NCBI RefSeq assembly: GCF_001187505.1
Contig: NZ_CP012150.1
Span: forward strand, 62,001 to 126,000
Origin: Mycolicibacterium goodii
GTDB taxonomy: Bacteria > Actinomycetota > Actinomycetes > Mycobacteriales > Mycobacteriaceae
Reading direction: 5' to 3'
DNA length: 64,000 nucleotides
Positions 45,842 through 55,312 of the stretch are shown here, piece after piece. The position numbers and the translations under genes are program-made. The number at the start of each line of letters is the position of its first letter. The stretch's first letter is position 1. The notes under the pieces are model-generated. The model searched no databases, had not been told where the DNA came from, and worked only from the letters and a program-made list of their open reading frames with translations.

Positions 45842-46900
45842 ATGCGCGCGTACATACCTCTGCCGAACGGTCTCTCCGCAACAGCCTGGGGAGAGCGGTA
45901 CCGTCGCGGCGAGGTTCCGGACGCGTCACCGTACGGCCTCCACAAACTGGCCTGCCACGGCATCGATGTCACCTTCGGAGAGGTCAGCGCGGGCCGGGTG
46001 ACGCAACGGGTCGCGGCGTCGGTGCGTTACCGCACGGCCGGGCTGGAGCTCGTCGAGGCGCTCGCGACGACGGGCGAAACCCGCGACGCCGATGCCGTTC
46101 TCGCCTACGACGAACGGACCGGTGTGCCTGCGGCATTGCTGCCTGGCCGACGACACCCGCCGGTGGTGCTGGGCATCGGATGGCTGACGCATCGATCGGG
46201 CACCCCGCGCGTCCACGCCGCGCTGGCCCGCCGGGCCATGATGCGCGCGGCATCGGTGTTCACCCAGTGCGAACCGGTGCTGTCGCTGCTGCATCACGAG
46301 TGGGGTGTCCCGCGTGCGCGGCTGCACTATCTGCCGGTGGGGATCGACACCGACTTCTATCCCGTTCAGCCGCAACCCGATTACCACGTCCCCGTCGTCG
46401 CCAGCGCCGGTGAGGACCGGTACCGCGACCATGCCCTGTTGGTCGCCGCGGTCGCACGCCTGCGGGCCGCCCACCCGGCGATTCACCTCGAACTCGCCAC
46501 CGATCTCCCGGTGGACCTGCCGCCGGAGCTCGGGACGCTGTATCGCGGTCGCATGGACGGCAGGATGCGGGATCTCTACCGCCGGGCGAGCGTGGTCGCG
46601 ATCGCGTTGAAGCCCACGTTCAGCGGTTCGGGGCTCACCGTCGCGCTGGAGGCGATGTCCAGCGGACGTCCGGTGGTGATGACCGACAATCCCGGTATCG
46701 GTGACTATGTCGAACACGGCGTCACCGGCCTGCTGGTACCACCGGGAGATGTCGACGCGTTCGCCGCGGCGATCGGCGAGTTGCTCGCCGATCCGGCGCG
46801 GTGCGCCGAGATGGGGGCGACCGCTGCGGACAAGGCACGACGGGAGTTCACCTCGGCGGTCATGGCCGCGCACCTTGCTGCCCTGGTGCACGCGGCATGA
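45842..46900 (+). CDS. Glycosyltransferase family 4 protein
   Basis: A 352-residue GT-B enzyme. HYLPVGIDTDFYPV in the middle, then RASVVAIALKPTFSGSGLTVALEAM (EX7E-like region), GRPVVMTDNPGIGDYVEHG and a final helix-rich tail. ATG 45842 is preceded by CCGGAG. The divergent flippase gene starts 92 bases away. Its 3' end overlaps the WecG/TagA-like gene by 41 bases, both being convergent. Confidence 0.88.
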   Translation: MRAYIPLPNGLSATAWGERYRRGEVPDASPYGLHKLACHGIDVTFGEVSAGRVTQRVAASVRYRTAGLELVEALATTGETRDADAVLAYDERTGVPAALLPGRRHPPVVLGIGWLTHRSGTPRVHAALARRAMMRAASVFTQCEPVLSLLHHEWGVPRARLHYLPVGIDTDFYPVQPQPDYHVPVVASAGEDRYRDHALLVAAVARLRAAHPAIHLELATDLPVDLPPELGTLYRGRMDGRMRDLYRRASVVAIALKPTFSGSGLTVALEAMSSGRPVVMTDNPGIGDYVEHGVTGLLVPPGDVDAFAAAIGELLADPARCAEMGATAADKARREFTSAVMAAHLAALVHAA

Positions 46901-47660
46901 TCAGGTCTGCCTGCCGCAGGCGCAGCAGTGCCGGCGGGCCCTGCAGCAGATAGCGCCGGGCCAGGCGCTGCGGTTCCTGACGCAGGCGGTACAGCCATTC
47001 GAGCCCGTTCTGCCGGTAGAAGTCCGGAGCCCGGTTCACCACTCCGGCAAGGAAATCCGCGGCTGCGCCGAACGCGAGGAACACCGTTGCCCCGGTGGCG
47101 GCCCCGTGCTGCTGCACCCACCGCTCCTGGCGCGGTTTTCCCAATCCGACGACGAGTACCCGTACACCGGCCGCCCGGATCTCGGCGGCCACCTCGGCCG
47201 AGGCGCTCGCTGAGTTCACGACGCTGCGGCTGGGGCTCCAGAACCGCGCGGGCGCGGCGTCCGGATACCGCTGCGCCAGTTGTCGCCGCAGTTTTCGGTG
47301 CATGGCGGCGGTGCCGCCGAGAAAGCCGATCTGGACGTCGTTTTCGACGCAGGCGTCGAGAATCGGCTCGAGCAGGTCCGCACCGGTGACCCTGGGCCAG
47401 GTGCCCGCCAGCAGCTGGGAGCCGCGCCACGCCACCGGGGCACCGTCGGCCAGCCACAGCCACTGCGGCCCGTCGTCGCCGTCGAGGGCCCTGGATCGGA
47501 AGTGGTGCAGATGGTCGAGGTTCACCGAACCGATGGCCAGTTGGGGCGCTCCCACGGTGGTCAGGTCCGGGGTGGTCGGATCCCCGGTGGTCAGGTCGGT
47601 GACGAGCGTGACCACTTCGTCGGCCGTGTACCGGGTCACGACGGTGCCACCTACTCGCAT
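46860..47660 (-). CDS. WecG/TagA/CpsF-family glycosyltransferase
   Basis: GT26 enzyme of 266 residues, which usually adds the second sugar (often ManNAc or ManNAcA type) to a polyprenyl-PP-sugar. Seen: IGSVNLDHLHHFRSRALDG, ADGAPVAWRGSQLLAG, RVTGADLLEPILDACV, IGFLGGTAAMHRKL, VLVVGLGKPRQERWV and VFLAFGAAADFLAGVVNRAPDF. ATG 47660 was preferred to a TTG at 47687. Convergent overlap of 41 bases with the previous glycosyltransferase gene. Confidence 0.9.
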   Translation of the reverse strand: MRVGGTVVTRYTADEVVTLVTDLTTGDPTTPDLTTVGAPQLAIGSVNLDHLHHFRSRALDGDDGPQWLWLADGAPVAWRGSQLLAGTWPRVTGADLLEPILDACVENDVQIGFLGGTAAMHRKLRRQLAQRYPDAAPARFWSPSRSVVNSASASAEVAAEIRAAGVRVLVVGLGKPRQERWVQQHGAATGATVFLAFGAAADFLAGVVNRAPDFYRQNGLEWLYRLRQEPQRLARRYLLQGPPALLRLRQADLIMPRAPGQQGARP

Positions 47661-48038
47661 GGCGGGTTTTCCGGTCGTCGTCAGCAACGCGTGCGGCCTT
47701 TCGTCGAGGGCGTCGGTCAGCGCGTAACGGCAACATCATGGCAAACAACCCCGGCAATCGGCGAGCCCAGAACCACGACGAATTTTATTGTCGTGCACGA
47801 AAACCCACCTCGGATGTGGCGCCGAGCCGGGTCACCCGACCGGCGCTCGACAGGATGACCAGCGGAAATGCCCACTGCGAGTTAATAGATCGCCGCGTCA
47901 ATTTCTGGCAAATTTTTCTTGCGCGCAACAAGCGGTGCCACCTCGCCAATCGGTTCCAGTTGCCATTTTCAGCCAACCCACTATCATCACCAGCAGTATC
48001 CAGTGGATCAACGCGCACGACACACGCAGGGGCCCGAC
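47661..48038. promoter_or_regulatory. Divergent intergenic region (no gene seen)
   Basis: 378 bases between the WecG-like gene (minus) and the Wzz-like gene (plus), noticeably AT-richer in places. It holds an inverted repeat CACGAC-(GAATTTTATT)-GTCGTG (47774-47795) that runs into a perfect 10-bp palindrome TCGTGCACGA (47791-47800). No convincing small gene. The two polysaccharide transcription units probably start here. Confidence 0.5.
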
Positions 48039-48857
48039 TTGAATGTTGCTCAGTTCCTGCGATCGCTGCTACGCAGGCCGATCGCACTGACATTGCTGGC
48101 AATGTCAGCGGTGGTTGCCGGATACGTGGGCTTCTCCTCGACATCGTCGACGTACCAATCCACCGCGGTCGCGGTGGTCATCCCGCCGGGCAGCGGTTCG
48201 CCCGATGCCATGCTGAACCCGCTCATCAACCTCGACAACGACATGGCGCAACTGGCCGCGGTCGTGGCAACGGCGATCCAGGCCGACGGCGGTGCCGCCG
48301 CCGCGTCGGCGGCCGGGGGTTCTGGCAACTTCACCGTCACCACCACCTACGGTGACGCATCGATATACGCCCAGTTGACCCCACAGCTGGTGATCACCGC
48401 GGAAGGGCCCGATCCCGATTCGGCGCGCAGCGCCGCCGCGGCACTTGTCGAGTACGCCCGCGTCTGCCTGAACAAGATCCAGGCCGATTCCGCGGTGCCC
48501 CAGGTGAACAACGCCCTGCTCATCCCGTCCGTCGAACCGGCCGAGGGAACCAAGATCCCGACCAGCGGTGTGCGTGCCGGCGCCTCGTATGCGCTCGGCG
48601 CGGTCCTGATCTGCCTGCTGGCGCTGATGCTCGTCGACGCGGTACGGGCGGCCATCCGCAGGCGTCGCGAGCCTGCGTCGGTGAGCCTGGTGCGGCCCGC
48701 CGAGCCGGACCCGGCCGACCCCGCCCCGATGCCCATCGTGCTCGGCAACGGCGCCCGGTTCCGCAGTGCCTCTGCGCTTTACGACATGACGCCGCACCAC
48801 AACGGCACCGGCCCGGGTCGGCACCGGCGGAGCGTCGGCATCAATGGCGACCGCTGA
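48039..48857 (+). CDS. Wzz-like chain-length/export protein
   Basis: A 272-residue membrane protein with the Wzz/CapA layout: an N-terminal helix (ALTLLAMSAVVAGYVGFSS), an extracytoplasmic domain (about residues 35-180) beginning STYQSTAVAVVIPPGSG, a second helix (SYALGAVLICLLALMLVDAV) and a cytoplasmic tail without a tyrosine-kinase domain. It would set polymer length with the polymerase. Start is TTG 48039, supported by AGGGG upstream. It overlaps the polymerase gene by 14 bases. Confidence 0.75.
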   Translation: MNVAQFLRSLLRRPIALTLLAMSAVVAGYVGFSSTSSTYQSTAVAVVIPPGSGSPDAMLNPLINLDNDMAQLAAVVATAIQADGGAAAASAAGGSGNFTVTTTYGDASIYAQLTPQLVITAEGPDPDSARSAAAALVEYARVCLNKIQADSAVPQVNNALLIPSVEPAEGTKIPTSGVRAGASYALGAVLICLLALMLVDAVRAAIRRRREPASVSLVRPAEPDPADPAPMPIVLGNGARFRSASALYDMTPHHNGTGPGRHRRSVGINGDR

Positions 48858-50181
48858 CACCGTTGTGATCCGCGCGCTGACCACACCGGCGCGATGGTGG
48901 GTCCACAATGCGCAGATCGGCCCGCTGATCCTGGCGACCGGCGGGTTCTTCCTGCTTGGCATGCGCCAAACCTTCACCGTGCCGCTGACTTTCGGGCTGA
49001 GCCTGGGCCAGTTCCTGCTGTACATCGTCGCGGCGCTGTGGGCGCTCCTGGCGACCGGCAGCCGCGGACGGGCCGGCCCGGTGGACCGCTGGGTGATCGT
49101 CGCGATACTCGCCTACCTCACGGCATCGCTGCTGTCCTACGGCGCGGCGGTGAGCCGCGGAACCGTGCTGCGGGGCTTCGCCTTCGGCGATCGCTACATC
49201 TTCTCCGATCTTGCGCTCACCGCCATGGTGATCGCGATCGTGACCATGCTGACCACCGCCGACCGGATCATGCTGCTGCTGAAGGGCCTGATCCTGGGCG
49301 CCACGCTGTCGGCGTCGTTCGCCGTTGTCCGCCTGGTCACTGGCTGGGACCTCGCGCCCATGTTCATCCTGCCCGGACTCAAATCCAGTGACTTCGTTCT
49401 CGTCACCGGCCTGGCCCGGGAAGGCGTGGAACGGCCGCAGGGCAGTGCAGGCCACCCGCTCGAACTCGCCGGGGTTCTGACGGTGGTGATCCCGTTGTGC
49501 ATCGGCGTCGCCATGTGCGCGCGGGCCCGCGGCGAGCGGGTTTGGCCGTGGCTGACGTGCGCCGGGATCATGCTGTGCGCAGCGTTGGGCACGGTATCGC
49601 GTTCGGTGATCGTCGGTTTGGGCGCCGCCGTCCTCGTGATGGCATGGCGGTGGCCGATCGAGCGCCTCGCCGCCGTCGTCGCGGCGGCCGCGGCCGCGAT
49701 CGGCATCGCACTCCTGCTCGACGTGGCGGTGGTGTCCGCGATGCTGCAGGCGTTCGCGAACGTGTCGACGGATTCGTCGATCGCCTCGCGTGAACTCGGC
49801 GCGGCCTACGTGACGGAGCACTACCGCGATCATTTCTGGCTGGGGCAGGGCGCGGGGATGTATCCGGCCTACCACCAGCCGGTGCTGGACAACCAGTACC
49901 TGTCGCGGCTCATGGAGACCGGTGCGCTCGGTCTGGCGAGCTTCGTCCTGCTCCTGGTGGCGGCCCTGATTCTCGCGCTCAAGGCGTCCGCGTCGCGATC
50001 CCCGCAGATCGCCGAACTCGGTGGCGCCGTCGGCGGATCACTGGGCGCACTCGTCGTCATCAGCACGATTCTCGACGTCAGCGGGTTCATCCAGATCTGG
50101 ACCGTCACCTGGATTCTCATCGCCGTCGCGGCGGTGCTGTGGCGACTCGACCGGCAAGCCCGCGTCCCGGCGATCGCGTGA
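48844..50181 (+). CDS. O-antigen ligase/polymerase-like membrane protein (Wzy-type)
   Basis: A 445-residue polytopic protein with about 11-12 helices and the long outside loop after residue 300 (NVSTDSSIASRELGAAYVTEHYRDHFWLGQGAGMYPAYHQP) that marks the O-antigen ligase/polymerase superfamily; the arginine in SRSVIVG is another usual feature. It would polymerise flipped repeats or ligate them to an acceptor. Between the Wzz-like gene and the secreted lipoprotein. Confidence 0.85.
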   Translation: MATADTVVIRALTTPARWWVHNAQIGPLILATGGFFLLGMRQTFTVPLTFGLSLGQFLLYIVAALWALLATGSRGRAGPVDRWVIVAILAYLTASLLSYGAAVSRGTVLRGFAFGDRYIFSDLALTAMVIAIVTMLTTADRIMLLLKGLILGATLSASFAVVRLVTGWDLAPMFILPGLKSSDFVLVTGLAREGVERPQGSAGHPLELAGVLTVVIPLCIGVAMCARARGERVWPWLTCAGIMLCAALGTVSRSVIVGLGAAVLVMAWRWPIERLAAVVAAAAAAIGIALLLDVAVVSAMLQAFANVSTDSSIASRELGAAYVTEHYRDHFWLGQGAGMYPAYHQPVLDNQYLSRLMETGALGLASFVLLLVAALILALKASASRSPQIAELGGAVGGSLGALVVISTILDVSGFIQIWTVTWILIAVAAVLWRLDRQARVPAIA

Positions 50182-50185
50182 TCCG

Positions 50186-51847
50186 ATGGCAGGCCGAAAC
50201 GGGAGAACATCGCTGCGCCGCACACCGTGGCACGTCGGGCACGCCCTGGTGCTCGTGTGCGTCCTCGTGTTGTCGGGCTGCGGGCCGTCCGCCGACGCAT
50301 CCCAGCAGCCCGGGCAACTGATCTCCTATTCGGAACCCGACCTGGTCAACCCGCTGCGCGGCCAGTACGAGAACCTCGCCACCGAACTGTTCCCGCAGTC
50401 GAATCCGGAGCAGCCGCACCCCGCGTGGCCCGGCACCGCCGATGTCGGTGTGCGCCTGGAATGGCGCACCCTGCAACCCCGTGATCCGCGCACCCTGCCC
50501 CGCAACGCCCCCGACGATGTGCGGTTCGATTTCACCGTGCTCGATCGCGCCCTGGAGGCGGCGCAGCGCAGCGGCAAGCGGGTCGGCCTGCGGGTCACGT
50601 CGTTCAACTCGTGTTGTGAGGCACAGTATCCGCGCAACGTCGACGTGTCGGTGCCGGAGTGGCTGCGCACCGTCGACGGTGCCACCCAGACATTCCGGCA
50701 CGAGGACGTCAGCTACGTCATCCCCGACTGGAACAACAAGGCGTACCTGTCCTACTTCGGGGAACTGTTGGCCGCGTTGGGACGACGCTACGACGACGAC
50801 GAGCGCCTCGCGTGGTTCGAGATGTCCGGCTACGGCGACTTCAGCGAAAACCATGTGGCGTTCATGCGCGACACGCTCGGCAAGCCCGCGCCCGCCCCCG
50901 AGGACAGCGAGAAGACGCTCGGCTACTACAGCCAGTACCGTGACCAGTACATCACCAAGGCGGCCGTCACCCAACTGGTCGAGGCCAACCTGCGCGCGTT
51001 CCCGCACACCACCTTGGTCACCGCACCGGGAAATCCCGAGATCACCCGACAGTTGTTCCGGGACAGTCCCGCACTGCGTGGACGCCGCGAGCCGGTCGGT
51101 ATCCGTGCCGACGGGCTCGGCGCGTTCAGCCCGATCCCCACCTGGGCCGAGCACCCGGACTCCTGGTACGTCAAGAACCGCGATCCCATCGTCAACGTCG
51201 TCGTCAACCGGTACCGCACCGCACCGATCATCACCGAGTGGATCCCCAACCCACCCGAACCCGAAGACCCGATGACCTATTACCGCCGGGGATTACGCGA
51301 TGTCGTCAACCGGCACGTGTCGATGACGTCGAGCACCGGTTTCCCCGGTCAGCTCCAGGACCGCCCCATGCCGGACGATCAGTACCGAGTGTGGGCGAAA
51401 GCCAACAAGTTCAGCGGCTACCGCTATGCCGCCACCGCAACCCAACCGTCGTTCGACGTGGCGGCCAGCGACCGGACGCGCGTGACGGTCCGGTGGCGCA
51501 ATCTCGGTTCGGCGCCGGCATATGAACGGTGGCAACCGGTTTACGACATCATCGGGTCGGACGGCCGCACGGTGCGGACCCTGCCTGCCCGTATCGACCT
51601 GCGCAGCCTGGTCGCCGATCAGCGGTTCGAGGACGACTCCGACGAACCGGCCGTGGCCTCCACCGACGACGTGCTCACCGTCGCACCGGGCCTGCCCGCG
51701 GGTACCTATCAGATCCGCACCCGCGTGCTGTGGCACGAACACAAACCCAACGCCACTGTGACCGTTGACTTTCCGCCGATGCAGCTGTCGCAGACCGGGC
51801 GGGACGCCGCCGGGTCGTACCCGGTAGCGACGTTGACCGTGCGGTGA
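50186..51847 (+). CDS. Secreted lipoprotein with glycoside hydrolase-like barrel (DUF4832-type)
   Basis: A 553-residue lipoprotein with lipobox LVLSGC (cysteine near residue 32). Then NPLRGQYE, VGVRLEWRTLQPRD and FDFTVLDRALEAAQRSGKRV resemble a TIM-barrel glycoside hydrolase such as GH42-like enzymes, and DERLAWFEMSGYGDFSE carries an acidic pair at the barrel end. The C-terminal part (about 430-553) is a beta sandwich of DUF4832 type. ATG 50186 starts four bases after the polymerase stop. It could cut or remodel the polymer outside the membrane. Confidence 0.7.
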   Translation: MAGRNGRTSLRRTPWHVGHALVLVCVLVLSGCGPSADASQQPGQLISYSEPDLVNPLRGQYENLATELFPQSNPEQPHPAWPGTADVGVRLEWRTLQPRDPRTLPRNAPDDVRFDFTVLDRALEAAQRSGKRVGLRVTSFNSCCEAQYPRNVDVSVPEWLRTVDGATQTFRHEDVSYVIPDWNNKAYLSYFGELLAALGRRYDDDERLAWFEMSGYGDFSENHVAFMRDTLGKPAPAPEDSEKTLGYYSQYRDQYITKAAVTQLVEANLRAFPHTTLVTAPGNPEITRQLFRDSPALRGRREPVGIRADGLGAFSPIPTWAEHPDSWYVKNRDPIVNVVVNRYRTAPIITEWIPNPPEPEDPMTYYRRGLRDVVNRHVSMTSSTGFPGQLQDRPMPDDQYRVWAKANKFSGYRYAATATQPSFDVAASDRTRVTVRWRNLGSAPAYERWQPVYDIIGSDGRTVRTLPARIDLRSLVADQRFEDDSDEPAVASTDDVLTVAPGLPAGTYQIRTRVLWHEHKPNATVTVDFPPMQLSQTGRDAAGSYPVATLTVR

Positions 51848-52456
51848 TCACGAACCGTACACGTGCACCCAGTCGGCACTGGTGAGGCTCCACAACTCGT
51901 GGTCACACCGTCCGCTGCCGACGGTCATGTAACTGCGCAACACACCTTCCCGCACGAAGCCGAGGCGTTGCGCCATGCGCAGCGTCGCGGTGTTGCCGAC
52001 CGCGATGGGTGCGGCGATCCGGTCCATTCGGCGATCTTCGAACAGATGCGTGACCATCAGACGGATCGCGGTGGTGCCGACCCCCCGCGTGCCGACCCGG
52101 CCGTCGACCCACAACCCGAGCTCGCAGCGGCCGTGGTAGGCGTCGATCCACGCGTCGCACTGCCCGGCCAGCCTGCCGTCGACCTCGATCATGGTGTGTA
52201 CCGCCTCCCCGCGCCGCATCCGGCGACGCGCCGAGGACCACTCGCGGACCCAGGCGCGAAAGCTGTGCCGCTCGGACCAACTCAGCGTCGAATGATCCCA
52301 GTACGGTTCGATCAGACGCTGATTCGCCAACCGCACCGACCGCCAGGCGGCCGCGTCGGACAGCCTCGGCGCGCGCAGCGTGACCGGCACACCGGTGACG
52401 GTGACCCCCGTCATCGACGGCGGCGCCTCGGACGACCTGATCAGAACGCGGATCAT
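51848..52456 (-). CDS. GNAT-family N-acetyltransferase
   Basis: A 202-residue RimJ/RimL-like acetyltransferase: VTLRAPRLSDAAAWRSVRLAN, GLWVDGRVGTRGVGTTAIRLM (acetyl-CoA loop), AVGNTATLRMAQRLGFVREGVLR. It is the last gene of the minus-strand sugar-modifying operon. ATG 52456 overlaps the preceding gene (ATGA). It ends directly at the 3' end of the convergent lipoprotein gene. In this setting it may acetylate an amino sugar. Confidence 0.85.
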   Translation of the reverse strand: MIRVLIRSSEAPPSMTGVTVTGVPVTLRAPRLSDAAAWRSVRLANQRLIEPYWDHSTLSWSERHSFRAWVREWSSARRRMRRGEAVHTMIEVDGRLAGQCDAWIDAYHGRCELGLWVDGRVGTRGVGTTAIRLMVTHLFEDRRMDRIAAPIAVGNTATLRMAQRLGFVREGVLRSYMTVGSGRCDHELWSLTSADWVHVYGS

Positions 52457-53547
52457 CCGTACCCCCGGGAGCCGAGCCGGTCGATGCTGACCCACCGACC
52501 TTCCAGCGCGGGCAACTGCGCGCTGACCTCGTCGAGCAGGTCCGGAAGCGTCAGGAGCACCAGATCCGGGTCCATCGCGACGAGTTCGGTGGGTGAGACC
52601 ACCGGAATGTCGGTGCCCGGCATACGCCGTCCGTGTTTGGCCGCCGACGCGTCGGCGACCGCGCCCACCAGTTCCCGGTCCACCCCGGCCAGCGCGAACA
52701 GCGCGACCGCGCGCGAGGCCGCGCCGTAGGCCGCCACGCTCGCGCCGTCCCGCCGCCGGTCGCGCAGCCAGGCCGCGAGTTCGCTGGTGTGCCGATCGGC
52801 GGCGCGTTGCAGTTCACCTGCCCTGAGCCGGGCCATGGTGTCGTCGCTGGTGTGGTCGCTGGTGGTTTCCTGTGGTGCGTCGAGAGCGCCATCGGTGATG
52901 TGCCTGCAGGCCACGAGTTCGGTGCCGCCGTACAGGTCGAAGTGCCAGCGCGCCTGGATCGACATGCCCGCCGCGCCCAGCAGCCGACCCAAAGCCCGGC
53001 GCGAGTAATAGGCGAAGTGGCCGTGCCGCAAGGCATTCCACTGCCCGTGGGCGACAATGGTTTCCAGCGTGTGATACTGCAGCAGCAGCACTCCCCCCGG
53101 CGCCGTGGCCGCGGCGCGCCGCCGGAACGCCGACGCCTGATCGGGTTCGTGCATGATGCCGAAGCAATCGAGCACCACATCGGCGGGTTCCTCGGCCACC
53201 GGGGTGAAACTACGCTCGGCCAGCAGTCCGAGCCAGCTGCCGCCGTGCGGGCTGCCGAACTCCCGCACGGTCCGGCCGGGTAGCCACCCGGCGTCGGCGA
53301 CCAGGGTGACCGCCGCGGCGGCCTGATCCCGGAGTGCCTGTGGTTCGACACCGCGGGGTTCCTCGGCGACGGTGCCGTCCTCGGCCAACTGCGCGAGCCC
53401 GCAGTCCTCGCACAGATCCATCGCCAGCGGGTAGGTGATCTCTTCTCCGGCAACCGGTTCGGGCGGGAAATGGTCGGCGGGCGGGGCCATTCCGAGATCG
53501 AGTACCCGGATCAACCGCGGTTCGCCGCAGCCACGGCAGGTCCTCAT
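52453..53547 (-). CDS. NovU/TylCIII-type methyltransferase-like protein with altered SAM site
   Basis: A 364-residue protein of the sugar C-methyltransferase type: N-terminal zinc-binding CRGCGEPRLIRVLDLG...CEDCGLAQ, a methyltransferase middle part and a C-terminal domain (VAAYGAASRAVALF, NAD-fold-like). The SAM loop, usually E-x-G/A-S-NDG, reads REFGSPHGGSW, and the strand after it is shortened, so activity is doubtful. The motif HGHFAYYSRRAL (family HEHFxYYS) is present. It precedes the GNAT gene and follows the SDR gene by 72 bases. Confidence 0.75.
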   Translation of the reverse strand: MRTCRGCGEPRLIRVLDLGMAPPADHFPPEPVAGEEITYPLAMDLCEDCGLAQLAEDGTVAEEPRGVEPQALRDQAAAAVTLVADAGWLPGRTVREFGSPHGGSWLGLLAERSFTPVAEEPADVVLDCFGIMHEPDQASAFRRRAAATAPGGVLLLQYHTLETIVAHGQWNALRHGHFAYYSRRALGRLLGAAGMSIQARWHFDLYGGTELVACRHITDGALDAPQETTSDHTSDDTMARLRAGELQRAADRHTSELAAWLRDRRRDGASVAAYGAASRAVALFALAGVDRELVGAVADASAAKHGRRMPGTDIPVVSPTELVAMDPDLVLLTLPDLLDEVSAQLPALEGRWVSIDRLGSRGYG

Positions 53548-53619
53548 GGCAGCACTGTCCCCTGCCGGTCGCCGTCGGCCCGCCCCGGCATGCCGCCGCG
53601 GGCCACCGGGCCGACCCGG

Positions 53620-54648
53620 TCACGCAATTGCGTTGACTCTCTTGAGCGCAGCGTCGACGGCGCCGTCGTCGAGCAGGGCCCGCAGCCGCGCCAGGCGCGT
53701 GTACCGCTGCTCGAAGTCGTCGCGGGTGAGCCGGTAGCGGGTGTAGGCCGCGTAGAGTTCATCGGCCCCGTCGGCGACGGTCCGCGTGCAGTTCAGCCCG
53801 ATCTCGCGGCGGGCCCGGCCGAAATCGACCCGGTACGAGCGCGGGTCGGCACCGGTCTCGCCGGTGATCTGCAGCACCGACCCGGGTACGGCGCGCACCA
53901 CCTCGGCGGCGATCTGCGCGACCGTGACGTTGTTGACCTCCGATCCGACGTTGTAGGCGCGGCACGACACCACGTCGGCGGGTGCGGTCAGGCAGGTCAG
54001 GAACGCCTGCGCGATGTCGGCCGCGTGCACCAGCGGCCGCCACGGCGTCCCGTCGGACAGCACGCGGACCACACCGGTGAGGACCGCATGGCCCACCAGG
54101 TTGTTCAGCACGATGTCGGCCCTGGGCCGCGGTGAGAACCCGAACGCCGTCGCGTTGCGCAGAAAGACCGGGACGAACCCGTCACCGGCCATCGCGGCGA
54201 CGTCGTCCTCCACGCGCACCTTGCTGATCGCGTACGGCGTCAACGGTTTCAGCGGGGCGTCCTCGTCGACCAGATGGTCGCCGGCCGCGCCGTACACCGA
54301 ACAGGTCGACGCGTACAGGAACCGCGACACCCCGGCGTCCCTGGCCGCGCGGGCCAGTCGCACCGAGGCGCGGTGGTTGATGTCGAAGGTGATCTCCGGG
54401 TCAAGCGCCCCGAGTGGGTCGTTCGACAGTGCCGCCAGGTGGACGACGGCGTCGAATCCGGCCAACTGCTCGACGGTGACGTCGCGCAGGTCGACGCAGA
54501 GCTGCGGGATGGGCTCGGGCGCCGGACCGAGCGTGCAGTCGGCGAAAAACCCGGTGTCCAACCCGACGACGTCGTGCCCGGCCGCCTGCAACACCGGCAC
54601 CATGACGCTGCCCAGGTAGCCGCGGTCGCCCGTCACCAGAATCCTCAT
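53620..54648 (-). CDS. NAD-dependent epimerase/dehydratase (extended SDR)
   Basis: A 342-residue nucleotide-sugar SDR with intact motifs: [23 protein letters not shown], the YAISK catalytic pair (near residue 145) and [11 protein letters not shown]. It would act on a nucleotide-activated sugar, possibly the product of the RfbF-like enzyme. ATG 54648 overlaps the PIG-L stop (ATGA). Confidence 0.88.
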   Translation of the reverse strand: MRILVTGDRGYLGSVMVPVLQAAGHDVVGLDTGFFADCTLGPAPEPIPQLCVDLRDVTVEQLAGFDAVVHLAALSNDPLGALDPEITFDINHRASVRLARAARDAGVSRFLYASTCSVYGAAGDHLVDEDAPLKPLTPYAISKVRVEDDVAAMAGDGFVPVFLRNATAFGFSPRPRADIVLNNLVGHAVLTGVVRVLSDGTPWRPLVHAADIAQAFLTCLTAPADVVSCRAYNVGSEVNNVTVAQIAAEVVRAVPGSVLQITGETGADPRSYRVDFGRARREIGLNCTRTVADGADELYAAYTRYRLTRDDFEQRYTRLARLRALLDDGAVDAALKRVNAIA

Positions 54649-55304
54649 GCGGTCGTCCTTTCGCCGGTGGGTTCGCCGAACCCGATGATGGCCTTCTCGA
54701 CCACGAACGCCTCGGCGTACCGGCTGCGGCACTGCACGCCACGCAGCCGGGCCAAACCTCGGAACGCCTCGTCGTCGAACCAGTCGTGTCCCAGTTGCGA
54801 CGGGTAATGCTTGTGCAGCAGTAGCGATTTCTCGTCGAGCACGTCGGCCGCCAGCGGATGCAGCAGCGTCGCGCGGGGGGTGTCGGCCTCCCATTTGAGG
54901 ATCTCGTAACCGAGGATCAGGTGGTCGCGGAACTCGGTTGGTGTCAGTTCGGCGAGCGTGCGGTGGTCCTGATGCGCGTCGTCACGCTGCGTGCTGAACA
55001 CGACATCGGGCTCGCAGGTCTGCCGAAAGTCCTTGAGCGCGCGCTTGGCTCGGTCCCAGTGTGCGGGTACCTGCCCGTCCGGGATGTCGAGCACCGTGAG
55101 CGCCACGGTGGCGCCAGGGCAGAAATCGCTCAGCGCGTTGCGCTCCTCCTCGGCACGATCGCTGTCGCCGCCGCAGAGCACCAGCGCGTGCACCCGCACG
55201 CCGCCGCGGGCCCGGCACAGGCTCAGCAGGGTGCCGCCCACCCCGATCGCGATGTCGTCGCAATGTGCTGCCACACATGCGATCTCGTCGACTTCACCGG
55301 TCAT
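54645..55304 (-). CDS. PIG-L family N-deacetylase
   Basis: A 219-residue zinc-dependent deacetylase of the MshB/PIG-L family. The metal motif is [13 protein letters not shown] (AHPDD with Pro changed to Cys), and the second metal ligand is in DDAHQDHRT. It probably removes an acetyl group from an N-acetyl sugar. ATG 55304 is used; a GTG at 55316 that overlaps the preceding stop is an equal alternative and would add four residues. Confidence 0.85.
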   Translation of the reverse strand: MTGEVDEIACVAAHCDDIAIGVGGTLLSLCRARGGVRVHALVLCGGDSDRAEEERNALSDFCPGATVALTVLDIPDGQVPAHWDRAKRALKDFRQTCEPDVVFSTQRDDAHQDHRTLAELTPTEFRDHLILGYEILKWEADTPRATLLHPLAADVLDEKSLLLHKHYPSQLGHDWFDDEAFRGLARLRGVQCRSRYAEAFVVEKAIIGFGEPTGERTTA

Positions 55305-55312
55305 GAGCCGGA

